From NCBI GenBank assembly GCA_013166775.1, contig JABLTJ010000002.1, positions 1-64,000 on the forward strand: a DNA stretch of 64,000 nucleotides, written 5' to 3'. This DNA comes from Promethearchaeati archaeon. Lineage in GTDB: Archaea; Asgardarchaeota; Heimdallarchaeia; Heimdallarchaeales; Heimdallarchaeaceae. The notes beneath the pieces were generated by a model that searched no databases, was not told where the DNA came from, and saw only the letters and a list, made by a program, of their open reading frames with translations. Shown here in pieces: positions 54,196 through 63,102 of this stretch. Within the stretch, counting starts at the first letter, position 1; each line of letters begins with the position of its first letter. The position numbers and the translations under genes were made by a program.

Positions 54196-54858
54196 ATGTC
54201 CCAAGAGAAAAAAATTTCTGTTAGAGAAACTGTTTATAAAAAGAACGATGATCTTGCGGAAGAAATTCGTAAGAATATGAAAAACAAAGGAAAATTGTTT
54301 TTCAATATAATGGGATCAATAGGAGCTGGAAAAACATTATTGCTTGAAAATTTAGCGGTGAAATTATCCACGCATTATAGAGTTTTTGTTATAAACGGAG
54401 ATATAGCAACTACAATTGATGCCGATCGAATTGCCAAACATGGAGTAAAAACAGTTCAAATTAACACAGGTGGTGGATGTCATCTTAATGCGAATCTTAT
54501 TGCTAAAGAACTAGAGAAAATCAATATTGATGATTTTGATATATTTTTCACTGAAAATGTAGGCAATCTAATATGCCCTGCTGCTTGGGATGTAGGTGCA
54601 CAAATGAATATCGTTGTAGTAAGTATTACTGAGGGTGAGTACGTTGTAAAGAAGCATCCTATAATTTTCAAAGATGCCGAAATAGCTATTATTAACAAAT
54701 GTGATTTGGATGGTTTAGGATTCGATTCTCAAGTTTTGGAGGAAGACGCATCAAAAATCAAATCAGGAATGAAAGTCATTTGCACCAGCGCTAAGACAGG
54801 TCAAGGCATTGATGACTTCATTGAAGCTCTTGGAATAGAAATACCTAGGGACGAATAA
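54196..54858 (+). CDS. hypB: Hydrogenase nickel incorporation GTPase HypB
   Basis: The 220 residues show the SIMIBI GTPase set of HypB: G-S-I-G-A-G-K-T near 40-47, a metal site G-G-G-C-H-L near 97, E-N-V-G-N-L near 120 and N-K-C-D-L near 172. HypB loads nickel into [NiFe]-hydrogenase with HypA. There is no N-terminal His-rich nickel store, as in most archaeal HypBs. It lies one base before hypA. No hydrogenase structural gene is in the window. Confidence 0.93.
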   Translation: MSQEKKISVRETVYKKNDDLAEEIRKNMKNKGKLFFNIMGSIGAGKTLLLENLAVKLSTHYRVFVINGDIATTIDADRIAKHGVKTVQINTGGGCHLNANLIAKELEKINIDDFDIFFTENVGNLICPAAWDVGAQMNIVVVSITEGEYVVKKHPIIFKDAEIAIINKCDLDGLGFDSQVLEEDASKIKSGMKVICTSAKTGQGIDDFIEALGIEIPRDE

Positions 54859-54859
54859 C

Positions 54860-55231
54860 ATGCATGAATTTAGCCTTGCTTCTGCAATAGTAGAACAAGT
54901 GAAAGAGATAATCGAAGAACATAAGGCTATAAGAGTAAAAAAAATTAGTATTTCAGCTGGTCCATATGAACTGATAATACCTGACCTTCTGCAAGATTCT
55001 TTCAAAATAATTACAGATGAACTTGAAAAGTTCAGGGAATCAGTTTTAGAGCTAATTAGAAAGCCTGCTAGAATAACATGTTTAGAATGTGACTATAATG
55101 GTGAACCTGATTCAGAAGGAGATGAGGAGTTTGCTTTTAATTTCAAATGCCCTGAATGTGGATCGAGAGACACTCATATTGATAGAAGCTACTTAACAAT
55201 AGAATCAGTAGATTTAGAGCTACCAAGCTAA
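54860..55231 (+). CDS. hypA: Hydrogenase nickel chaperone HypA
   Basis: It begins M-H-E-F-S-L-A, whose His2 and Glu3 bind nickel, and has a zinc ribbon C-L-E-C ... C-P-E-C near 72 and 96. The 123-residue length fits HypA, slightly extended by an acidic insert between the Cys pairs. It hands nickel to HypB and the hydrogenase. Confidence 0.93.
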   Translation: MHEFSLASAIVEQVKEIIEEHKAIRVKKISISAGPYELIIPDLLQDSFKIITDELEKFRESVLELIRKPARITCLECDYNGEPDSEGDEEFAFNFKCPECGSRDTHIDRSYLTIESVDLELPS

Positions 55232-55273
55232 CTATTGACACCTCTTTTTATAAATGAATTTGAATTTGGAAAA

Positions 55274-55280
55274 CTATAAA
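55274..55280 (+). promoter_or_regulatory. TATA box of the small membrane protein gene
   Basis: CTATAAA centred 28 bases before ATG 55305 suits a leaderless transcript, supporting the small gene. Confidence 0.5.
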
Positions 55281-55304
55281 AGACTCCTTACGAGTTATTG
55301 ATAT

Positions 55305-55487
55305 ATGAGAGCCATCGCAGTTGTTGGTTTAGTATTATTAGGAGTTATTCTAAGTCCACTTGTTATTGCTCTTGGATTATCAATTGCAGCTATAGTTTTG
55401 CTCATTACAATTTTCACATATATTTACAGATTTCTAACTTTCGCGGAATTCAGAAACAAAAGAAATAGAAAAGAAATAAAGGAGTAA
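55305..55487 (+). CDS. Small membrane protein, one or two helices
   Basis: A 60-residue protein that is hydrophobic from residue 4 to 42 (enough for one long or two short helices, split by P18) with a basic tail R-N-K-R-N-R-K. No known family. A well-placed TATA box argues that it is expressed on its own. Confidence 0.55.
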   Translation: MRAIAVVGLVLLGVILSPLVIALGLSIAAIVLLITIFTYIYRFLTFAEFRNKRNRKEIKE

Positions 55488-55511
55488 CGAAAATAATCTT
55501 TCAGTTATATT

Positions 55512-56597
55512 TTAGCTCCAAATGTGTCTATCAAACGAAACTAATCTTTTACTAGTTTTATTAACTAGAATATCATCCTCAATACGAATACCAAATTTAT
55601 TGGGGATATAAATACCAGGTTCATTAGTGTGGACATTCCCAGAAAGTAATGGATCTTTATTACCCTTGACAATATAAGGATTTTCATGAACTTCCAAACC
55701 TAATCCGTGACCTAATCTATGAGTGAAGTATTTTCCATAACCAGCATTATCAATAACTTCTCTCGCTGCAAAATCCACTTGTTCTGCTGGAACGCCAGTT
55801 TTGGATTTTAGAAGTGCTGCATCATTTGCTTGTTCAACTACATCGTAGACTTTTAGGAATTCTTCTGAAGCCTTCCCAAAAACAGTGGTAACAGTTATAT
55901 CGGCAAAATAATATTCACACATAGTTCCTGCATCTATTAAAATCACGCTATTTTTCTGAAGTTTCTTATTTGAAGGTGGTCCATGTGGCATTGCACTGTT
56001 TTCATCGATTTGTACAAGAGCCCAACTAGGCTCTCCAGATAAACTAGTCATTTCTTTTTGAGCTCTTTTCAGAATCTCTAATTCAGTTAATCCTTCTTCC
56101 AGATTCTCGATTGTTTTCAAAATTCCTTTAACTGTATTTTCTCCAGATATTTCCATCCTCTCTATTTCTGCACTATCCTTAATTGATCTCATTTTTCTTA
56201 TTAAAAATCCGCCATCTATGAATTCAGCTTCAGGATATTTTTTCTTTAGTCTTGAATAGATTTCAAACGGTGTTGTAGGTTCCATAGCTATTTTTTTCAC
56301 ATTACAAGAAATAGCATCTCTTAGGACGGCATAAGGATCTTCTTCTTCCTTCCATGTTACGACATCATCAAACGTAGTAAATTTAGTCATTCTCTTTTTT
56401 TCGAAAGATGGTGCTATTAGGATAGAATCATCATCTTTCTGAATTATTCCGCAAACTAATCTTTCACTAATTTGAAAAGCACCTTTAAACATGTACAAAA
56501 AATCCACAGAGGGTGGAATTATGAAAAGATCAATGTCATTCTTTTCAATATCTTTCTTTAGTTTATTTTCTCTCTCTTCAAAATTTAACGATTTCAC
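55512..56597 (-). CDS. M24 family Xaa-Pro aminopeptidase-like
   Basis: The 361 residues comprise an N-terminal creatinase-like domain and a pita-bread domain with all five metal ligands visible: I-D-A-G-T, A-D-I-T, G-H-G-L-G-L-E-V-H-E, N-E-P-G-I-Y and R-I-E-D-D. It should remove an N-terminal residue before proline in the cytoplasm. It is transcribed alone. Confidence 0.88.
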   Translation of the reverse strand: MKSLNFEERENKLKKDIEKNDIDLFIIPPSVDFLYMFKGAFQISERLVCGIIQKDDDSILIAPSFEKKRMTKFTTFDDVVTWKEEEDPYAVLRDAISCNVKKIAMEPTTPFEIYSRLKKKYPEAEFIDGGFLIRKMRSIKDSAEIERMEISGENTVKGILKTIENLEEGLTELEILKRAQKEMTSLSGEPSWALVQIDENSAMPHGPPSNKKLQKNSVILIDAGTMCEYYFADITVTTVFGKASEEFLKVYDVVEQANDAALLKSKTGVPAEQVDFAAREVIDNAGYGKYFTHRLGHGLGLEVHENPYIVKGNKDPLLSGNVHTNEPGIYIPNKFGIRIEDDILVNKTSKRLVSFDRHIWS

Positions 56598-56694
56598 ATG
56601 CTTTGTTTTTTTAGTTCTATATAGTTTTTTTGTAAGAAAATCATAAACTACTAAATTCAGTATTAAACCAACACCTCAATATTTAATGCAAATC

Positions 56695-56702
56695 ATTTAA
56701 AA
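56695..56702 (+). promoter_or_regulatory. TATA box of the helical protein/GTPase operon
   Basis: ATTTAAAA is centred about 27 bases before ATG 56725, which supports this ATG over the TTG at 56716. Confidence 0.5.
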
Positions 56703-56724
56703 CTGATAATCAATATTGAAGCTT

Positions 56725-59025
56725 ATGCATCTTTCATTATTGAAAACACGACCATTCAACAAGTTTGTTGAAATGGAACTTGAAAGAGATAATTTGTATA
56801 AATCTTTTAGAACCTTAGATGAACCAAAGGAAATTTCCACCTCCTGGATTACCTTTGCCGAATCATGTTCTCAAAACCTTTCTGTTATTAATAGCCTTGC
56901 AGATATGGCTATACAAAGAATTTATGATGTTTATATTGATATAAACCAGAAAAAAGATAATCCACTCGTTCTTCATGAATTACTTTATGGAGACTTCAGA
57001 AATCAAATAGCAGTTCTGAATCAATTTGAATTACAGTTAGGAGTTCTAACCTATGTATATTCCCAAGTCCGTAACAGAGGTGTTTTCAATCATGCTCCAA
57101 AAACAACTCAATATGAATATTATATCACTGCTAAAGAATCTATAGATACTATTCTTTATCGAATCTTAAATAATGAAATTCCTATAATAGAGAGTGAAGA
57201 TTTGACTCCTTCACCCTCTGTTTCTGATTTGCTTCAGGTCTTAATGCCATTAGTTCAATTAGAGAATTTGAAAAGACTAATTCCAATTTATGATAGTCTT
57301 CCAGATTATGAAAATGATCCCAAAGTCTTATCTAAAAAAGGAGAGTACGATTATTTACAAGGAATTACACTTGTGACACATATTATAGATATTGCAAAAA
57401 AAGCTTCTAGAGATTTCTGGTGGGCTGATCCCATTTCAGAACTATCTATTCTAAATCATGCAAAAGAGCATTTTGAGACAGTGATCTCTTTATGGAATAA
57501 AATCCCTGAAACATTAGGAAGTAGAGCATTAGCAATTCAAAGCGAGTTTTTACCAATTGTTGATGCTCATAGTGCAATCTCTCTTGTTCAACACTTCAAA
57601 TTATTAGCTCAAAATGCAATGGAAAGTGGGGACCTGAATCATGCTGCCCTTTACTTCGGAGAAGCAAAGAAGGAATTTGACAAAGCATGTAATCTTCTGG
57701 AAAACTCAGATAATCCTGAAAGTGATCAAATCCATAAACAAATTCAAAAAGAAGAATCAGAATTAGAGATACTGTACTCCATAACCAATTTAGCTTTGAA
57801 GTATACTGAGATTGTAAATTATCTATACGCTCAAGATACTGAAAATGCCTCAAAATCCTGTTTAGAGATAGAAAAATTGCTGAAAAAAATAGAACGAGTA
57901 GGTTCATTACCTTATGTGTACGGAGTAAGTGTTATTTATTCATCAGCAGCTTCGATTGTAAATGAATTAGTAGGTCAAGAGATAGATAATTTAACAGTAA
58001 TTGATAGATTAGTTTCACAATTCCAATTTCCATTAAAAGCAATGAGTGCCGCATTATCGGATGTAGAGTTAGAGTTCATAGATGTTGACGATTCAAACCC
58101 AATGAAGAGTTACAAAGAATTACAAGAACTTGATGAAAGATTATCTTATCTGGAAAAAGCTATTGAACTTCTCCCTCCTTTCCTGCCTGATAAAGATTTA
58201 AAGAGACACAAAATCCATGCTATGAAATACTACATAAAGTCAATAATCGCTGAGAATAAAACTTACATTTATGCAGATAACAACATCGTTCTAGACTTGA
58301 TTTTAAGAGCAAGAGCTCACTATTATGCTAAAAAAGCTGAACAAAGTATTGGAGAGATAAAGAGTAAAAAACAGGAAAAGAAATTTAGACAACTAATAAG
58401 TGAAAGAATGCTGAAAACAAAAACAATTGGAATGGTTACAGAATCAAGTTTAGTATCATTAGGTCTTCAGAGTGTTTACAAGAATGAAGTTAGAAAATAT
58501 ATCGAAGAGATGATTAGAGTAATGGCAGAAGTTGAAGAACTGCCAGACATAATTGGTGAAATTGCAGAAAAGCAATTTGATGAGATGATTGATTTTCAAG
58601 AAATGTTAGATCTAATCATGATTGATACTCAAGAACTCTTAGCTACAAATGTCGAAATTTCTATTAAAGGAAACGAAATTAACTGGGATTTTGTAAAACG
58701 AAGAGAAGCATTCATTCCTGCAGTTAGAAGCATGTTTGAAGCTGTTAAATTAGTAATTCTTGGGGAATTAAATATTATCACTAAGAAAAAAGCAAAAGCA
58801 GAAACTAGTTATTTAAAAGCAGGAGAGCTATTGTATAGCATAAGTTCTTCTCTTGGTAAAATTGCTCAATATTTAGAAGATAAACAGGAACTTCCTCAAA
58901 CAGTCTATGCAATATCACTCTTTTGTAGAGAAAATTCTCAAGCGATAAGAGATAGAAGAAAAACAAAAGAAGTACCTTACAACGAAATAGTCTCAATTCT
59001 CGATTACCTCATACTTAACCTTTAA
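56725..59025 (+). CDS. Large all-helical protein preceding an Arf-like GTPase
   Basis: The 766 residues are almost entirely helical with Lys/Glu-rich, TPR-like spacing (for example A-L-Y-F-G-E-A-K-K-E-F-D-K-A and R-A-R-A-H-Y-Y-A-K-K-A-E). There are no membrane segments and no catalytic motifs. I do not recognise the family. Its gene lies 32 bases before the GTPase gene and likely shares its transcript, so it could be an effector, regulator or coat-like scaffold for that GTPase; this is inference from neighbourhood. Confidence 0.6.
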   Translation: MHLSLLKTRPFNKFVEMELERDNLYKSFRTLDEPKEISTSWITFAESCSQNLSVINSLADMAIQRIYDVYIDINQKKDNPLVLHELLYGDFRNQIAVLNQFELQLGVLTYVYSQVRNRGVFNHAPKTTQYEYYITAKESIDTILYRILNNEIPIIESEDLTPSPSVSDLLQVLMPLVQLENLKRLIPIYDSLPDYENDPKVLSKKGEYDYLQGITLVTHIIDIAKKASRDFWWADPISELSILNHAKEHFETVISLWNKIPETLGSRALAIQSEFLPIVDAHSAISLVQHFKLLAQNAMESGDLNHAALYFGEAKKEFDKACNLLENSDNPESDQIHKQIQKEESELEILYSITNLALKYTEIVNYLYAQDTENASKSCLEIEKLLKKIERVGSLPYVYGVSVIYSSAASIVNELVGQEIDNLTVIDRLVSQFQFPLKAMSAALSDVELEFIDVDDSNPMKSYKELQELDERLSYLEKAIELLPPFLPDKDLKRHKIHAMKYYIKSIIAENKTYIYADNNIVLDLILRARAHYYAKKAEQSIGEIKSKKQEKKFRQLISERMLKTKTIGMVTESSLVSLGLQSVYKNEVRKYIEEMIRVMAEVEELPDIIGEIAEKQFDEMIDFQEMLDLIMIDTQELLATNVEISIKGNEINWDFVKRREAFIPAVRSMFEAVKLVILGELNIITKKKAKAETSYLKAGELLYSISSSLGKIAQYLEDKQELPQTVYAISLFCRENSQAIRDRRKTKEVPYNEIVSILDYLILNL

Positions 59026-59057
59026 ACGTGAATCTGTGTTTGTATGGTGGGAGATAA

Positions 59058-59966
59058 ATGGAAGATATTCTGAATTTGAAGAAGAAAGGTATTCCAATAA
59101 CAGTTGTAGGATTGCCTTCTGCAGGTAAAACAACATTAGTTAACTGGTTATCTGAGAAACGATTTACTAGACCCAAACCAACTGTAGGTTTAAAATTTAA
59201 TCAAATACAAATCGGAGATGTTATTTTCAATATATTTGATTTATCAGGTCAAGCTCAATACAGAGAAAAAATCTGGGAGACCTACATCATGACTTCTGCT
59301 GGGATAATTTTCATATTGGATTCATCTGAATCTGCTCTTCTGGAAGAAGCTAAGAAATGGTTTTGGACGATAATTAACGAATGGTTACAGGGTATTTTTT
59401 CTGATAAAATAATATTATTTTTAGCGAATAAATCTGATTTACAAAAATCTATGAAATTAGATGAGATCATAGAGAAGTTAGAATTGACACAGATGTCTTC
59501 TATTCCTAATATATCATTTCAGATTTTTAAAACATCAATTAGAACTAGCACCAATATTGATTTTGCCATGAAATGGTTTTTCTCTAAGATTGAACAGAGT
59601 GTTGAAGAACAAAAAATGAAACCTTCTGCAATAATTATCTCAGATACTTCTGGTACACCAATATACCTACATGATCCCAATGAAATTGTAGATGATACAG
59701 GTATGTTTGTAGGATATTTACGAGCTTTAAGTGGATTTTCTGATGAATTATTTGGTCAAGAGAAATTTAAGGTAATAAAAATAGAAAATCATTATTTCTT
59801 TATCTCTGAAGGGAAAAATCATAATGTTACAATTGCAGCTGGTAAGGAATCAGCTTTACCAGAAGCTCGACGATTATCTTTTCTAATACACGAATTCTTA
59901 TTAAAAGATGAGTATAAATTAAAAAACGGAGATTTAGATTCCTTTATTTCAGAATACATAATTTAA
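59058..59966 (+). CDS. Arf-like GTPase with C-terminal longin/roadblock-like domain
   Basis: The GTPase half shows G1 G-L-P-S-A-G-K-T-T (18-26), switch I P-T-V-G-L-K-F (Thr42, the Arf form), G3 F-D-L-S-G-Q (60-65) and G4 N-K-S-D (124-127). Residues 190-285 form an alpha/beta domain (I-I-I-S-D-T-S-G-T-P-I-Y, then Y-L-R-A-L-S-G-F and H-Y-F-F-I-S-E-G) resembling longin/roadblock folds found in Rag, Ragulator, and SRX-type complexes. No N-terminal myristoylation site. A GGGAG site precedes the ATG. Asgard archaea are known to carry such fused GTPases; the effector is likely the preceding helical protein. Confidence 0.82.
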   Translation: MEDILNLKKKGIPITVVGLPSAGKTTLVNWLSEKRFTRPKPTVGLKFNQIQIGDVIFNIFDLSGQAQYREKIWETYIMTSAGIIFILDSSESALLEEAKKWFWTIINEWLQGIFSDKIILFLANKSDLQKSMKLDEIIEKLELTQMSSIPNISFQIFKTSIRTSTNIDFAMKWFFSKIEQSVEEQKMKPSAIIISDTSGTPIYLHDPNEIVDDTGMFVGYLRALSGFSDELFGQEKFKVIKIENHYFFISEGKNHNVTIAAGKESALPEARRLSFLIHEFLLKDEYKLKNGDLDSFISEYII

Positions 59967-60062
59967 TTTAGAAGCACTATATTAAATTCTTAAAAACAAG
60001 TTGCTTCCACAACAATTATAAAGATATTAGATTCATAACAATTTAGTGTTAGGTGTAATATA

Positions 60063-60659
60063 ATGGATTGTAAATTCTGCAAACTTGAAAAGATTGACAT
60101 TCAGGAAGATGGAATTACTTTCAAATGTTCATACTGTGGATATGCTTTCGAATCTTCACGAACGGGGATTTTGTATGATAAAATGATGCAAATGCCTCTA
60201 AATTCATGGTTACTTGCTTCAATCTTATGGTTCTGTGCTATGTTAACAGGAGTTGCTTTTGGCGCAGGATTTAATACAGCATCATTAAGTACAACTATTC
60301 TATTTCTCTTTATTTATGGTGGTGCAGCTTTTCTTTTTGGTTTCTCAACTTCATTAGATATGTTACAAACCTCTTGGATATGGTTTAGAAATAAAATCAC
60401 TAGGAAGCAAACATCCTTTGAAGAAGTAAAGGAAGAGGTACGAGAAATAAGGAAAAAGAAAATAGTAAAAGAAATGGCAACTGGTCAAGCGCTTGATGAC
60501 GCAACTGGACAGGCAATTGAGACAGATATTCGTCCAGGTGAGAGGAGAGTACCCAAAATTTCTCCTTCATTTCTAGCAGGATTATATACTTTAATTCTTG
60601 GTGCAGCATTTATTATCGTATTTAATGTATTCTTTCCACCTTTTATATGGGGAATTTAA
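60063..60659 (+). CDS. Zinc-ribbon membrane protein
   Basis: An N-terminal ribbon (C3, C6, C22, C25) is followed by two helices (about 47-70, 75-97), a charged cytosolic segment with a repeated T-G-Q-A motif (A-T-G-Q-A-L-D-D-A-T-G-Q-A-I) and a last helix (170-192). Zinc ribbons next to membrane helices recur in this window. Function unknown. The stop overlaps the convergent endonuclease IV gene by four bases. Confidence 0.65.
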   Translation: MDCKFCKLEKIDIQEDGITFKCSYCGYAFESSRTGILYDKMMQMPLNSWLLASILWFCAMLTGVAFGAGFNTASLSTTILFLFIYGGAAFLFGFSTSLDMLQTSWIWFRNKITRKQTSFEEVKEEVREIRKKKIVKEMATGQALDDATGQAIETDIRPGERRVPKISPSFLAGLYTLILGAAFIIVFNVFFPPFIWGI

Positions 60660-61516
60660 TCCCATAATTCTTTATTTCGTAACATTTTTAGATATTTAAT
60701 ATTGTCAGAATCTCCTCGTATTTCATTAACAGGAGTTTCAAGGATCCAAGGTTTTTTACTCAGCAAAGGATGATTTACTAGTTCTTTAAATCCCGTTTCC
60801 CCTATTTTTCCCAAACCAATATGTTCATGGTTATCTCTGTGCGATCCAAGATCTCCTGTTGAATCATTAGCGTGAATTATAGCAACGTTTTCAATTCCTA
60901 TCAAAGATTCCATTTCTTCAAGAGTATTAATAACTCCTTTTTTATTTTGTAAATCATAACCTGCACTGAAAGCATGACATGTATCAAAACAAACTTGGAC
61001 AACTTTCTTATCATTAACTTCATTTAATATTCTCATAATATCGGGAAAAACTCCAGTTATAGAGTTTTTACTCCCAGATGAATTCTCAATTAGAATAACA
61101 ACCTTACCTTTTGTAATTTCCACACCCTTCAGAATTGAATTAACATAAGTTTCAAATCCTTGTTCTTTTGCACTTCCTTTATATGACCCACCATGTATGA
61201 TAAAATAAGGAATGTGTAAAGTTAGACTCCTTTCAAGTTCTAAGAGAAATGAATTGATAGATTTTTCATATATTTCTTTACTTTGAGATGCAAGATTTGG
61301 CAGGTATGATATATGACTCACAACTGGGAACAAAATCTTGTGATTTAATTGATCTCTGAAGCTATAGACCTCGTTATCATTTAGTTGTCTTGCTGACCAC
61401 CCTCTTGGATTCTTTGTGAAAATTTGAAAGGTATTGCAGTTGAGTTTCTTTGCTCTATCAAATGCAAGATCTACTGAACCAGAAATTGATACATGACATC
61501 CAACTCTAAATACCAT
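60656..61516 (-). CDS. nfo: Endonuclease IV
   Basis: The 286 residues show the AP endonuclease 2 TIM barrel set: H-V-S-I-S-G-S near the start, I-S-Y-L-P-N-L, H-G-G-S-Y, E-N-S-S-G, D-T-C-H-A-F-S-A-G-Y-D and H-A-N-D-S with R-D-N-H-E-H-I-G-L-G-K-I-G, supplying the trinuclear zinc ligands. It cleaves abasic sites 5' to the lesion in base excision repair and is a functional partner for a glycosylase such as that at 3094. Confidence 0.93.
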   Translation of the reverse strand: MVFRVGCHVSISGSVDLAFDRAKKLNCNTFQIFTKNPRGWSARQLNDNEVYSFRDQLNHKILFPVVSHISYLPNLASQSKEIYEKSINSFLLELERSLTLHIPYFIIHGGSYKGSAKEQGFETYVNSILKGVEITKGKVVILIENSSGSKNSITGVFPDIMRILNEVNDKKVVQVCFDTCHAFSAGYDLQNKKGVINTLEEMESLIGIENVAIIHANDSTGDLGSHRDNHEHIGLGKIGETGFKELVNHPLLSKKPWILETPVNEIRGDSDNIKYLKMLRNKELWD

Positions 61517-61538
61517 TCATCTTACTTCCCATTTGAAA

Positions 61539-62528
61539 TTAAAACTCATATGAAATGGCTAACTTCATGTATTTTTTTGTAGTTTGAATTAATTGTGTCT
61601 TTTCTTTTTCTAGAATATCTTGCAGAGAGAGGGAACAATATACTTTTGCTCTGACATATGCTCTATATGACTTATAGAATTGAATAAAGGACGACGAAAT
61701 ATTCATTTCATCTTTCATAGTTTCTAAATAGGTTTGAAGATATAAATCTGATAAAGTATTAAATCCAAAATAATCCAAGTCCATTGCCAAAAAAGATACT
61801 TCTTCAAGTATATCTTGTAACCTTAACATTTCATTGAATTCAATACAGTCGAAGATTAAAATTTCTGTCTCATATTCGAAGATATTCGCAAGAATCAAAT
61901 CACCATGACCATCCACTATTTTGTTTAAATTTTTCCTTTTTTCCCAGAAATCTTTGTTGTTCTCAAGAAATTTGTATACTCGTTCTTCCAGTTCTTTATC
62001 ATAAGGGAAATTAGGATATTTTCGAGTAGTTCTGAAATTTTCATCCCATTTTTCATATATAGAATCATAAATTGAAAATTCTGGATAGATTACATTTGAT
62101 TTATGAAATTCTGCTACAGTTTTAGCTATTTTTCTTATTGTGTTTTCTTCTATCTTTCCTAATTCTTTCAGTTTATTTGATAATAAAGAATCTTGTGGAA
62201 GTTGTTTCATCTTTACGAGATATTCAATAGGATTCCCTTTAGGATTAATTTTTCCTATTTCATCAACCATCTCAACCCCTAGGTAAATTGAAGGAGCTAA
62301 TCTAGTGTTTAGAACAATTTCATTTTCACATACAATTCGTCTTTTTTCTAGAGTTGAAAAATCTAGTACATCTCCGAATTTTATACTTTTCTTCATTTTG
62401 TATGCAAATAATCCTGTTAGAAATACCCAGTTTCCATTTGTTTCAATAACTTTTATCTCTGATTCAGTTTCATGTGGATAACTAGCTGGATCAAGTAATT
62501 TATTCACTACTTCTTTTTGAGAGAGCAT
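61539..62528 (-). CDS. Phosphotransferase-fold kinase (APH-like)
   Basis: The 329 residues match the phosphotransferase half of bacterial proteins that fuse an aminoglycoside-phosphotransferase-like domain to a P-loop kinase: a K-M-K-K-S-I-K-F lysine segment near 45, V-D-G-H-G-D-L-I-L-A-N-I near 210 as the catalytic loop, and I-F-D-C-I-E-F-N as the metal loop. Here it is a separate protein. Its gene overlaps the P-loop kinase gene by 29 bases. Confidence 0.78.
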   Translation of the reverse strand: MLSQKEVVNKLLDPASYPHETESEIKVIETNGNWVFLTGLFAYKMKKSIKFGDVLDFSTLEKRRIVCENEIVLNTRLAPSIYLGVEMVDEIGKINPKGNPIEYLVKMKQLPQDSLLSNKLKELGKIEENTIRKIAKTVAEFHKSNVIYPEFSIYDSIYEKWDENFRTTRKYPNFPYDKELEERVYKFLENNKDFWEKRKNLNKIVDGHGDLILANIFEYETEILIFDCIEFNEMLRLQDILEEVSFLAMDLDYFGFNTLSDLYLQTYLETMKDEMNISSSFIQFYKSYRAYVRAKVYCSLSLQDILEKEKTQLIQTTKKYMKLAISYEF

Positions 62529-63102
62529 TGCTAATCATTTCTAGAATTTTATTGTGATCTGTTGCCATATTAACTTCGATATAATCTAGCTTTGTAGGCT
62601 CAAACATATCTCTGAATTTTTCATAAACATTCGAATCAGCATCACTTAAAGTTTTCCTATTTCTCTTTGCTCTTTCTTCGAATCTTTTTCTTATAAGGCT
62701 TTCAGGACATGTTACTAGTACTAGTAGGAATTTAGCCTCGAAACGAGCACTTATTCTTTTTACTTTACTTCGAAGTCGTTCTTGGTAAAACGTCCCATCA
62801 AGAACACAACCTACACCATGTTTCAGAAGAGTATAAAGAACATAATTGATAGTATCATAAACAACCAACCTTTGTCTAACAGAATACGAGCCCCTTCCGA
62901 AAGAATCTTCTCTCACATCTTTGAAAATCCTTTTTCTAACTGAATCAGTACTAATGTGCTCTAATCTATATTTTCTAGCAATCTTTCTAGCTAAAGTGGA
63001 CTTGCCAGTTCCTGGTAATCCAACTAGTAGAATAACTAAGGGGGGTCTTCTCTTAATTCTTGCAGAGATTAGATTCACTTCCTTTTGGCATGTTCGGGGC
63101 AC
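62500..63102 (-). CDS. Zeta/AAA-type P-loop kinase
   Basis: A 200-residue kinase with Walker A G-L-P-G-T-G-K-S-T near 27-35, D-S-V-R-K-R and a G-T-F-Y-Q-E-R segment, the P-loop kinase type fused to the phosphotransferase domain in bacteria. Start is GTG 63102, inside the preceding zinc-finger gene. Order kinase then phosphotransferase is the reverse of the usual fusion. Confidence 0.78.
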   Translation of the reverse strand: MPRTCQKEVNLISARIKRRPPLVILLVGLPGTGKSTLARKIARKYRLEHISTDSVRKRIFKDVREDSFGRGSYSVRQRLVVYDTINYVLYTLLKHGVGCVLDGTFYQERLRSKVKRISARFEAKFLLVLVTCPESLIRKRFEERAKRNRKTLSDADSNVYEKFRDMFEPTKLDYIEVNMATDHNKILEMISNALSKRSSE

